This document shows positions 1 through 7,911 of a DNA stretch of 64,000 nucleotides, piece after piece. The notes under the pieces are model-generated. The model did not search any database. It was not told the DNA's origin and saw only the letters and a program-made list of their open reading frames with translations. Source of the DNA: JAWLHJ01 sp039587535. Its GTDB lineage: Bacteria; Gemmatimonadota; Gemmatimonadetes; Longimicrobiales; Gaopeijiaceae. Position numbers and translations under genes: made by a program. Within the stretch, counting starts at the first letter, position 1, and every line of letters starts with the position of its first letter. Location: the NCBI GenBank assembly GCA_039587535.1, contig JBDHIF010000007.1, positions 62,001 through 126,000 on the forward strand. The letters run 5' to 3'.

Positions 1-1141
1 AGTCCTCGGTGAATCCGTGATCCGAGATATGAACGACGAGGCGGACCGCCGCGGTGCCATCAATCTGGCGCAGGGCATGCCCGACTTCCCTGCGCCGGAT
101 GTTCTCAAAGAGGCGGCTTGCGAAGCCATTCGCGGCGACATCAATCAGTACGCCATCACCAGCGGGGCCCCGGCATTGCGGGAGGCCGTCGCGGAGAAGT
201 ACCGCGACTGGTACGGGCTGGAATACGATCCCGAGACGGAAGTCACCATCACCTGCGGCGCCACGGAAGCCATGGCGTGCGTGGCGTTGGGCCTGTTCGA
301 CCCCGGGGACGAGATCATCGTGTTCGAGCCCTTCTACGAGAACTACGGCCCGGACAGCCGGCTTGCGGAGGCCAAGCCCGTCTTCCTCCGCCTCGATCCC
401 CCAACCTACGATCTCGATGGAGACCGGCTCAGGGCGCTCATCACGCCGAAGACTCGGGCCATCGTGGTGAACACACCGAACAACCCAACCGGACGCGTGT
501 TCGGACGCGAGGATCTCCAGCTCATCGCGGACGTCTGCCTCGATCACGACCTGATCGCGATCACCGACGAGATCTACGAGCACATCGTATACGAGGGAGA
601 TCACGTTCCGTTGGCCACACTCCCGGGCATGGCGGAGCGGACCGTCATCCTCAGCGGGATGTCCAAGACCTACAGCGTCACAGGGTGGCGTATCGGGACC
701 GTGATGGCGCCCGCCAAGCTCACGGAAGGCATCTCGAAGATCCACGACTTCATGACCGTGGGGACAGCCGCGCCCCTGCAGGAAGCCTGCGCTGTCGGCA
801 TCCGGGCCCTGCGCCCCGACTATTACACGAGCATGATCGAGGAGTATCGAGCGCGCCGCGACGTTACGATCGCCGGCCTCCGTGACGCCGGCTTCCAATG
901 CGCCACGCCGCAGGGCGCCTACTACGTCATGGCGGATTTCAGCGCCATCAGCAGCGACGACGACTTCACGTTCGCCCGGCGGTTGATCAACGAGGCCGGA
1001 GTCGGAACCGTGCCCGGGTCCAGCTTCTACCATTCGGAGGGCGCCGGCACGACCCTGGTCCGGTTCGTATTCTGCAAACGCGAAGCGACGCTCAGAGAAG
1101 CCGCTGACCGCCTACGCGCCTTCGCCGAGGCGGCCGGGTGA
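1..1141 (+). CDS. Class I/II PLP-dependent aminotransferase, 5' end cut by window
   Basis: The reading frame is open to the window edge. Codons before the first possible start still read like family sequence (LGESVIRDM, then NLAQGMPDF), so the gene begins upstream and about 15-20 residues are missing. Visible class I fold features are the substrate-side AINLAQGMPDF, the PLP-binding NTPNNPTGRVF and ITDEIYEH segments, and the lysine that forms the Schiff base in LSGMSKTYSVTGWRIG; the C-terminal arginine lies in TTLVRFVFCK. The family moves amino groups from amino acids to 2-oxo acids in the cytoplasm. The closest type is the aspartate/kynurenine/methionine aminotransferase branch, but the substrate cannot be read from sequence. 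The next gene starts 10 bases downstream on the same strand. Confidence 0.93.
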   Translation, partial: VLGESVIRDMNDEADRRGAINLAQGMPDFPAPDVLKEAACEAIRGDINQYAITSGAPALREAVAEKYRDWYGLEYDPETEVTITCGATEAMACVALGLFDPGDEIIVFEPFYENYGPDSRLAEAKPVFLRLDPPTYDLDGDRLRALITPKTRAIVVNTPNNPTGRVFGREDLQLIADVCLDHDLIAITDEIYEHIVYEGDHVPLATLPGMAERTVILSGMSKTYSVTGWRIGTVMAPAKLTEGISKIHDFMTVGTAAPLQEACAVGIRALRPDYYTSMIEEYRARRDVTIAGLRDAGFQCATPQGAYYVMADFSAISSDDDFTFARRLINEAGVGTVPGSSFYHSEGAGTTLVRFVFCKREATLREAADRLRAFAEAAG

Positions 1142-1151
1142 GGAACACCCC

Positions 1152-1556
1152 ATGATGCTGCAGGGGCAAGCCGTTCTCTTCGGATTCGACGCCACAGTCG
1201 TCGGGGTCGACGTGGTCGCTCGAAGCAGGCGCTGGCGCTTGGTCGGCGCTCTGCAGGCCCTTGGGGCGTCACTTCTGCTCGCTCCCGTGGCGGCAGTGAT
1301 CCCGCCCCACGCGCCCTGGGCCATCGGAGCACTGGCCGCCGGGGGCTACTTCGCCAGGCGCCGCTGGGTGGAAACCCACACCCTGGTCGGTGTCGACGGC
1401 GCCTGTCCGAAGTGCGGCGCCGCCTTCAAGACGAGGAAGGCTCAACTGCGCCGTCCCCACCCTTTGGACTGCGACGGGTGCCATCACACCAGCCAGCTTC
1501 GGATTCCCGAGGAAGCCCTGCCGGTGGAGGGTGCAGCCCACGAGCGGGCGGCTTAG
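1152..1556 (+). CDS. Small membrane protein with C-terminal zinc-ribbon-like motif
   Basis: 134 residues, not assigned to a named family. Two hydrophobic stretches (about residues 32-52 and 56-70) could form a membrane hairpin. They are followed by a soluble tail with four cysteines arranged as CPKCGAAF and CDGCHH, about 20 residues apart, a typical zinc-ribbon layout. It lies 10 bases after the aminotransferase gene and is probably co-transcribed. Its stop codon overlaps that of the convergent transporter gene. The composition and the paired CxxC motifs support a real gene; function is unknown. Confidence 0.7.
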   Translation: MMLQGQAVLFGFDATVVGVDVVARSRRWRLVGALQALGASLLLAPVAAVIPPHAPWAIGALAAGGYFARRRWVETHTLVGVDGACPKCGAAFKTRKAQLRRPHPLDCDGCHHTSQLRIPEEALPVEGAAHERAA

Positions 1557-4138
1557 GCCTCTTCCGACGCCTCTCTCAGCGCAGGTAGCGGAGGACGGTC
1601 CAGCAGATCCCGGCTCCCAGCGAGTCCGATCGTAACGGTGAGGACCGTGACGACGCCCCAGACGGTCGCCAGAGTCCCCCACGCGGGCACGTACGGCACT
1701 TCGAAGACCGCCGGGAGGAGCACGGCGGCGGCGAGTCCGCCGAGGGTGATTCCCGCCAGTGTGGCCAGCGTGCCCAGGGTCGCGTACTCGGCGATCAGGA
1801 CGGTCCGAACCTGTCGTCGCCGGGCACCGAGGGTCCTCAGCAGGGCGCCCTCGCGTTTCCGCTGCGCCCGCGAAGTCGCCAGCGTCGCGATCAGGACGAC
1901 GACGCCCGCCACCGCGGCGAACCCACCGAGGAACGCGAGCGCCCTGCGCACGAGGTCCAAGACCGACTCGATGGCCTCCTGGACCCGGGAAACGTCTAGA
2001 GCGGACACGTTCGGGAATGCGCGCACCAGGTCGCGCTGAACCGCGGCCCGAGCATCCTCATCGGGCATCCGCGCGAGCATCAGGGCGGTCTGCGGCGCGC
2101 TGTCCAGGCTTCCTGGCTCCAACACCGCGAAGAAGTTCGGCTCCAGCCGCTCCCAGTCTACCCGTCTAAGGCTCGTCACCACCGAGGGGACGTCCACCCC
2201 CGAGACGTTCCAGGTCACGGTGTCGCCGAGCGTCACCCGGAGACTCTCCGCGACGTCCACTTCCATCGAGACCCCGGGCAGGCCACCGGAGTCGACGGCG
2301 GTTCCGTCCTCGACACCGGGGGTGCCGTCCCACCAACGGCCGCGGATCAGCTCTTCAGCGCGTCCCAGCTCTGATCGGTAGGTGTTGCGGTACTCGCGCC
2401 GGAGTGCCCATCCCTCCGGCCGTCCGTCTTCCCGGTCGGTCGCCCGTAGCTGGTCGGGAGCGAGCCCGTTGATGCTCGCGATGCGGGCGGAGACCAGCGG
2501 GGACACCTCGGCCTCGTCCCGGATCTCCTCCGGTAGAAGCCCTCGCACACCCGCGACCTGGTCCGCTTGGATATCGAACAGGAGCAGATTGGGACGATCC
2601 TCTCCGAACGTCAGGGTCAGATCGCGCCGGACCGATCCTTCCACCTGCAGGAGCATCGTGATGACGAAGGTGCCCAACCCCAACGCCAGGGTCACCGACA
2701 CGGTCTGGTTCCGGGGACGAAAGAGGTTCGAGATGCCCTGACGGACGGGATAGGGCAAGCGTGCGGGGATCGCCCGTCGTGTCACCGCGGCCAAGCCCCA
2801 AGCCACGCACCACAAGGCGCCAGTCGTCAACGCCAACCCCGCCGCGAAACCCAATCCGATGCCCGTTTCAGGTGCTTCGCGTATACACAGCACCGTGACA
2901 CTCAAGGCGACAGCTACCAGCACCGCGCCCCTCAGCCACCGAGAAGCCGCCGCGGGCTCCACGTCGGAGCGTAGCGCCTGGAGCGGCGTCACGTCACGGA
3001 TCTTGAGGAGCGGCAGGAGGGCGAAAGCCAGCGCGACCCACAGACCTACCCCCAGTCCCGCCAATGCCGACCCCACGGAAAAGGACGGCGTCACGGGCAC
3101 GGGGAGGACCCGCGTCAGGACCCCGGGGAGGACGCGTTGCAGCGCCACGCCTAGCACCACTCCGGTGGCGGCACCCAGGGCTCCGAGCCCGGCCGCCTGG
3201 ACGAGGTAAACGAGGAACGGGATCCGTTGCCGTGCTCCGAGACAACGAAGGACCGCCACCGATGCTCGCTTCTCTTGAACGTAGACGTGGATGGCGCTCG
3301 CCACGCCCACACCACCAAGGAGCAGCGCCCCGAGGCCGACGAGGCCCAGAAAACGACCAAGGAACTCCACCCCATTGGAGAGGCGCCTGGCTTGCTGCTC
3401 GGCGAGCGTGAACCGGAGCCGCATCTCGCTGAACATGTCGTCGTACCGGTCGTCCAGGCTTCGCCGCTGGTCCACATCCGGGATCTCGAAGAAGAGCTCG
3501 TAGCGCGCCAAGCTGCCGAACCCGAGGAGCTGAGCCTGATCGAGCGTCTCATGTGACACGTGGATTCGCGGTCCGACCGCGGTCTGGAAGCCCAGATCCG
3601 TCGGCAGGTCGTCCACGGTTCCCGCGACTTCCAACGAGGTGTTCCCGACAAGTAAGGTGTCGCCTATCCCAACCTCCAGCTGGGCGAGCACCGCAGGATC
3701 CACCAGGGCCCGCCCTTCTTGCAGATGTGCCCCCCATGCGTTCGCCGGGGCCGTCCGGACGGATCCGTAAAAGGGGTACCCTGGATCGATCGCCCTGACC
3801 TGGATGAGTCGGACGATGTTCGAGGACTGCGCCAAGACCATGGACGGCACGCTCGTCACCCTGGCTGTTCGGTGACCAGCGGTCGCCAGGGAATCTCTCA
3901 AGGCCCGCACGGTGTCCGACCAGGGTGCGTCTCCCCTCAACCGGGCATTGGCCCCCATGAGCACTTCCGCCTCCCGCTCCACGGCCCGTTCCACATCCAC
4001 CTGGAACGAATGGATGGACACCAGCGCGGTGACGCCCAGGGTGATCGATGCCATGTACGGCCCGACCCGCCGCACGGAGTGCCGCGCCTCCCGAATGGCG
4101 AAGCGGAGCGCCGAGCGGATCCAGGCGTGACGCGTCAT
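1553..4138 (-). CDS. ABC transporter permease, FtsX/MacB-like (YbbP type)
   Basis: 861 residues, the usual size for YbbP-type permeases with two FtsX domains. An N-terminal membrane segment (about residues 28-48) is followed by a large periplasmic region, a four-helix membrane domain (about 265-480), a second periplasmic region, and a last group of three helices ending near the C terminus. These proteins do not move small solutes through a channel; they pass force to periplasmic partners and act in lipoprotein or lipid handling. The start overlaps the end of the ATPase gene upstream by four bases, so the two are translationally coupled. Substrate unknown. Confidence 0.9.
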   Translation of the reverse strand: MTRHAWIRSALRFAIREARHSVRRVGPYMASITLGVTALVSIHSFQVDVERAVEREAEVLMGANARLRGDAPWSDTVRALRDSLATAGHRTARVTSVPSMVLAQSSNIVRLIQVRAIDPGYPFYGSVRTAPANAWGAHLQEGRALVDPAVLAQLEVGIGDTLLVGNTSLEVAGTVDDLPTDLGFQTAVGPRIHVSHETLDQAQLLGFGSLARYELFFEIPDVDQRRSLDDRYDDMFSEMRLRFTLAEQQARRLSNGVEFLGRFLGLVGLGALLLGGVGVASAIHVYVQEKRASVAVLRCLGARQRIPFLVYLVQAAGLGALGAATGVVLGVALQRVLPGVLTRVLPVPVTPSFSVGSALAGLGVGLWVALAFALLPLLKIRDVTPLQALRSDVEPAAASRWLRGAVLVAVALSVTVLCIREAPETGIGLGFAAGLALTTGALWCVAWGLAAVTRRAIPARLPYPVRQGISNLFRPRNQTVSVTLALGLGTFVITMLLQVEGSVRRDLTLTFGEDRPNLLLFDIQADQVAGVRGLLPEEIRDEAEVSPLVSARIASINGLAPDQLRATDREDGRPEGWALRREYRNTYRSELGRAEELIRGRWWDGTPGVEDGTAVDSGGLPGVSMEVDVAESLRVTLGDTVTWNVSGVDVPSVVTSLRRVDWERLEPNFFAVLEPGSLDSAPQTALMLARMPDEDARAAVQRDLVRAFPNVSALDVSRVQEAIESVLDLVRRALAFLGGFAAVAGVVVLIATLATSRAQRKREGALLRTLGARRRQVRTVLIAEYATLGTLATLAGITLGGLAAAVLLPAVFEVPYVPAWGTLATVWGVVTVLTVTIGLAGSRDLLDRPPLPALREASEEA

Positions 4139-4869
4139 CGTCCGGCGTCCGCGCCTTCACCGGGACGGCCGCTCCCAGGTCCGTGCCGAGCACCGCTACC
4201 CGGGCGGTCGGAGGCGATACGACCGCCCGAGAGTGTGACCACACGATCCGCGCGCTCGGCCAACGAGGGATCGTGGGTGACCAGGATCAGCGTGGTGCGC
4301 TCCTCGGTGTTCAACGCTTCCAGCATGTCCACGATGCCGGCTCCGGTCGTCCGGTCCAGGTTGCCCGTGGGCTCGTCGGCGAAGAGGATGGCGGGTCGGT
4401 TCGAGAACGCGCGCGCAAGGGCGACGCGTTGCTGCTCCCCGCCTGAGAGCTGTGCCGGGTAATGGTCCTCCCGATCTCCCAGCCCCACCCTTCGGAGCAG
4501 ATCCCGGGCTCTTTCGCGAGCCCCCTGGAACGAGCCCTGAAGCTCGAGGGGAACCATGACGTTCTCCAGCGCGGTCATGGTGGGGAGGAGGTGAAACGTC
4601 TGGAACACGAAGCCGATCCGGCGTGCACGAAACTCCGCGCGACCGTCTTCGGTAAGATCCGAGAGATCTTGACCCTCGATACGGACGGTTCCGGCAGAGG
4701 GAGCGTCCAGGCCGGCGAGCAGCCCAAGGAGAGTCGTCTTCCCGCTCCCGGACGGTCCCACGATGGCCACGACGGATTCCGGGGCGATCTCCAGGTTGAT
4801 CCCGTCCAGGACGACGAGGGGCCGCCCGCCGCTGTTGTAGGTCTTCCCCACTCCTTCCGCCACGATCAC
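4135..4869 (-). CDS. ABC transporter ATP-binding protein (YbbA/LolD type)
   Basis: 244 residues. It carries Walker A (GPSGSGKTT), the Q-loop (FVFQTFHLLP), the signature LSGGEQQRVALARAF, Walker B (ILFADEPTGNLD) and the switch histidine in LVTHDPS. It supplies ATP hydrolysis to the permease encoded next to it. The start is GTG at 4867-4869, supported by a GAGGAG ribosome-binding site six to seven bases away that lies inside the first codons of the divergent esterase gene. The divergent tesA-ybbA-ybbP arrangement is also known from Escherichia coli. Confidence 0.93.
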   Translation of the reverse strand: MIVAEGVGKTYNSGGRPLVVLDGINLEIAPESVVAIVGPSGSGKTTLLGLLAGLDAPSAGTVRIEGQDLSDLTEDGRAEFRARRIGFVFQTFHLLPTMTALENVMVPLELQGSFQGARERARDLLRRVGLGDREDHYPAQLSGGEQQRVALARAFSNRPAILFADEPTGNLDRTTGAGIVDMLEALNTEERTTLILVTHDPSLAERADRVVTLSGGRIASDRPGSGARHGPGSGRPGEGADAGR

Positions 4870-5637
4870 ATGCGTCTCCTCGCTCTGATATGCTTCGTCA
4901 CCCTGCTCGGCGGATGCGGCCCCGCTGCCGACGGCGGTCAGCGTGCCGCGGCTATCCCTGACGATTCCCTACCCGCGGCCGCAGCCAGCACGCCCACCCC
5001 GCCATCGCCGGGGAGTGAAGCTGCGCAGCGGGATACACTCCCTCGGGTCGTGTTCTTCGGGACCAGTCTCACCGCGGGTCTTGGCCTCTCGGGTCCGGAC
5101 GATACCTATGCCGGGCAGGCTGCGGAACTCGCGGCCGCGGCCGGGGTGCCCTTCACGCCCGTGAACGCCGGCGTCTCCGGGGAGACCAGCGCCGCAGGTC
5201 TGCGGAGAATCGACTGGGTGCTTCAGTCCCCGCTGGACATCCTCGTCATCGAGCTCGGTGCCAACGACGGTCTTCGCGGTCTCGCGTCCGCGGCGCTGGA
5301 GGAGAATCTTCGAGAGATCGTGCTACGAGCGCGAACCCGCTGGCCAGGCCTTCCAATCGTTCTGCTGGGCATGGAGGCCCCCACCAACATGGGTGAGCGT
5401 TATCGTGACGCGTTCCGGGATACGTTCAGACGGGTCGCCCAGGAGCAGGAGACCCGGTTCGTGCCGTTCTTCTTGGATGGAGTGGCGGGGATCCCCGAGT
5501 TGAACCAATCCGACGGTATCCATCCCACCCGAGAGGGGCATCGCAGCATGGCGCGAAACATTCTCCCCGAGCTGACCGAAGCCCTGCGCGTCCTGTACGC
5601 CGAGCGTGCCAACGGAGTCGGAGGGGGCGCCAGATGA
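4870..5637 (+). CDS. tesA: TesA-like GDSL esterase/lysophospholipase, lipoprotein
   Basis: 255 residues from ATG 4870. The frame is open further upstream, but residues 1-17 (MRLLALICFVTLLGGC) form a lipoprotein signal with an LGGC lipobox, which fixes the start. SGNH-hydrolase motifs follow: FFGTSLTAGLG with the nucleophile serine, VNAGVSGET, IELGANDGLRG, and SDGIHPTREGH with the catalytic Asp and His. The family hydrolyses acyl esters and lysophospholipids; this copy should be anchored in the envelope. The start codon abuts the GTG of the divergent ABC ATPase gene, leaving no intergenic base, and no clear ribosome-binding site precedes it. The next gene overlaps by four bases. Confidence 0.9.
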   Translation: MRLLALICFVTLLGGCGPAADGGQRAAAIPDDSLPAAAASTPTPPSPGSEAAQRDTLPRVVFFGTSLTAGLGLSGPDDTYAGQAAELAAAAGVPFTPVNAGVSGETSAAGLRRIDWVLQSPLDILVIELGANDGLRGLASAALEENLREIVLRARTRWPGLPIVLLGMEAPTNMGERYRDAFRDTFRRVAQEQETRFVPFFLDGVAGIPELNQSDGIHPTREGHRSMARNILPELTEALRVLYAERANGVGGGAR

Positions 5638-6179
5638 GTCCGTCCCCGTTCAGCCTGGGCACCCGAATTCTCGGAGGCGCGGCGGCTCTACTCTTCGGCT
5701 CGCTCGCGCTGGGGTTTCTCCTGCCAACCGACTGGAGTGCCCAAGCGACGCGTATCCTCGATGCGGACACGGAGGACGTCTATGCCTTCCTCGACGCCCC
5801 GGAAGGATGGCAGGCCTGGACGGCCTGGCCCGACTCGGGGCTCGTCCGGTCCGGTCCGGAGCGGGGTGCCGGCGCCACCATCGCTTGGGATGATCCGGAG
5901 TTCGGCGCCGGGTGTTTCCGAATCGTCGCGGCAGAGCCAAGCCGCCGGGTGCGGTACGAAGTGGAGGTGGGCGGCGGCGCCATGCGAACGCACGGGGAGC
6001 TCGTGCTGTCTCCGCTCGAGAACGGAGTAGAGATCGCCTGGCGAGAAGAAGGCAACCTGGGCCGCAACCCGCTCATGGGGTATTGGGCGTTCTTCATGGA
6101 CCGCGCCCAAGCGACCGAGCTGGAGCGTAGCCTCGGTCGCCTGAGCGAAGCCGTCAGCGACCGCGCGCGAAGTCGATGA
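5634..6179 (+). CDS. SRPBCC (polyketide cyclase/dehydrase-like) family protein
   Basis: 181 residues. One N-terminal hydrophobic segment (about residues 12-30) is followed by a START/SRPBCC-type domain: the helix-grip pattern DVYAFLDAPEGWQAWTAWPDSG, a central beta region with GAGATIAWDD, and a long C-terminal helix. Such domains bind hydrophobic ligands. It starts in an ATGA overlap with the esterase gene, so the two are probably made together. The 3' end overlaps that of the convergent rho gene by 26 bases. Ligand and role unknown. Confidence 0.8.
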   Translation: MSPSPFSLGTRILGGAAALLFGSLALGFLLPTDWSAQATRILDADTEDVYAFLDAPEGWQAWTAWPDSGLVRSGPERGAGATIAWDDPEFGAGCFRIVAAEPSRRVRYEVEVGGGAMRTHGELVLSPLENGVEIAWREEGNLGRNPLMGYWAFFMDRAQATELERSLGRLSEAVSDRARSR

Positions 6180-7671
6180 GCTCGCGGTTGCTCTGCGTCT
6201 TCCGCATGGCGCCGAGCAGTTCCAGCATGGCATCTGTTGGCGTCGCACCGGCAAGCTGGCGTCGCATGGCGTGGGAGATGCGCAGCGCGTCGTCGTCCAA
6301 GAGCAACTCTTCCTTTCGAGTCGCCGACGCCGACAGGTCGATCGCCGGATAGATCCGCTTGTCGGCGAGCTCCCGTGACAGCGCCAGCTCGCTGTTGCCG
6401 GTTCCCTTGAACTCCTCGAAGATGACCTGATCCATGCGGGACCCGGTGTCCACCAAGGCTGTCGCGATGATGGTGAGGGATCCCCCTCCCTGCGTCTCGG
6501 AGATTTTCCGGGCGCTTCCCAGGAACCGCTTGGGCTTCTCGAGAGAGTTCGCGTCAAGGCCGCCGGAAAGCGTCTTGCCGCTCCCGTTTTCGGTCGTGTT
6601 GTAAGCTCGAGCCATGCGGGTGATGGAGTCGAGAATGATGACCACGTCCTCGCCCTGCTCCACACGGCGACGCGCTCGCTCGAGGGTCATCTCCGCCACC
6701 TGGACATGCCGCTCCGCCGGACGGTCGAAGGTCGAAGCGATGACCTCGCCGAAACCGCACTGCTCCATCTCCGTGACCTCCTCGGGGCGCTCGTCCACCA
6801 AGAGGATCATTAGATGGCACTCGGGATTGTTGCTGACGATACCTTCGGCCACGGACTGCATGACCATCGTCTTACCTGCCTTGGCCGGCGCCACGATCAT
6901 GGCACGCTGGCCCTTCCCGAACGGACAGAACAGGTCGATGACCCTGTTGGTGTAGTCCGGGCCGCCGAGCACCTCACGTCCGCACTCGAGGACGAGCTGC
7001 TCGTCCGGGTGTACGGCCGACAACCGCTGGAAGTGTGGCCGATCCTTGGCGGCCTCCGGCGGATTGTCGTTCACCAAGGCCAGGTAAGCGAGCGGTGCAC
7101 TCTTGTTCGGCCGGGGTGGCGCCCCGACGATGCCCATGAGCTCATCGCCGGTGCGCAGCCCGAACTTCTGGATGATGCGCGAGGCGACATAGATGTCGTC
7201 GTTGCCCGGTGTGTACCCGGCCTCTCGACGACGGATGAACCCGGAGCCGCTGCCGAGGACTTCGAGCAAGCCCAGTGGCCGTGACATGGCCATGCGCTCC
7301 TCCGGATCATCCGGGAGATCGATCTGGACCTCGACCTCATCGCGGTGATCCTGGTCCTGGTTTTGGCGCCCGCCACGGTTGTTGCGACGGCCACGACCGC
7401 GACGGCGACGCTTGCCGCGGCCAGAACGGCGGCCTCCGCCGCCTTGCTGCTTGTCTGACGAATCGGACACTGTTGAGACCGGTTGCCGGATGCGGCTCCG
7501 GCGCGGATAGTCGCGCGCGGGCATCCGTCGGGAGGTGATCCGCGCGCCAAGAGGGCACGGCACGGGCCCGTCCGACCGGCCAGGGGGCCGAGTCGGTGCC
7601 GACGTGCTTCCGTCGGCTGGACGAAGAGTAATGTTCCACGATTGATGGCTGGGATCAAGACGCACGATCAA
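6154..7671 (-). CDS. rho: Transcription termination factor Rho with long basic N-terminal extension
   Basis: Hexameric RNA helicase that ends transcripts. Conserved parts are the cold-shock-like RNA-binding domain (from GLLEVLGSGSGFIR), the P-loop APAKAGKTM, Walker B VIILDSITRMARAYN, and the Q- and R-loops near SGGLDANSLEKPKRF. Before the RNA-binding domain lies a disordered, Arg/Gly/Asn-rich stretch of over 100 residues, as in other high-GC phyla. The start is uncertain. A TTG at 7671 has a GGAGG site six bases upstream and gives 505 residues; an ATG at 7524 is an alternative but has no such site. The C-terminal codons overlap the convergent SRPBCC gene. Confidence 0.95.
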   Translation of the reverse strand: MIVRLDPSHQSWNITLRPADGSTSAPTRPPGRSDGPVPCPLGARITSRRMPARDYPRRSRIRQPVSTVSDSSDKQQGGGGRRSGRGKRRRRGRGRRNNRGGRQNQDQDHRDEVEVQIDLPDDPEERMAMSRPLGLLEVLGSGSGFIRRREAGYTPGNDDIYVASRIIQKFGLRTGDELMGIVGAPPRPNKSAPLAYLALVNDNPPEAAKDRPHFQRLSAVHPDEQLVLECGREVLGGPDYTNRVIDLFCPFGKGQRAMIVAPAKAGKTMVMQSVAEGIVSNNPECHLMILLVDERPEEVTEMEQCGFGEVIASTFDRPAERHVQVAEMTLERARRRVEQGEDVVIILDSITRMARAYNTTENGSGKTLSGGLDANSLEKPKRFLGSARKISETQGGGSLTIIATALVDTGSRMDQVIFEEFKGTGNSELALSRELADKRIYPAIDLSASATRKEELLLDDDALRISHAMRRQLAGATPTDAMLELLGAMRKTQSNRELIDFARGR

Positions 7672-7861
7672 CAGCCCCCTCCGCCGAGGTCGGGCAGCCT
7701 ACTCCACCGAAGCGCCGAAACACCCCCGGATCGGGCCTCCGGCGGGGAGTGTCCTCTGCAGGACGGCACGTGTCCGCCTCATGGGACAGATCCGGCCACC
7801 GGCATGGGTATCACGCGCCGCAAGACGTTCTCGTGGCTTGCCTTAGCAAAGGACGGATTCG

Positions 7862-7877
7862 TGGCACGCCGCGTGCA
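7862..7877 (+). promoter_or_regulatory. Sigma-54 (RpoN) type -24/-12 promoter candidate
   Basis: TGGCACGCCGCGTGCA matches the RpoN consensus TGGCACG-N4-TTGCA at every fixed base except one (G for the first T of the -12 element), with correct GG-to-GC spacing. The expected transcription start is near 7887, about 25 bases before the GTG start of the next gene, which has an AAGGAGG site. No convincing sigma-70 pair was seen in the same place. An enhancer-binding site was not identified. Confidence 0.55.
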
Positions 7878-7911
7878 ATAAGTCCGTACGGATTCATGCA
7901 AGGAGGACATC

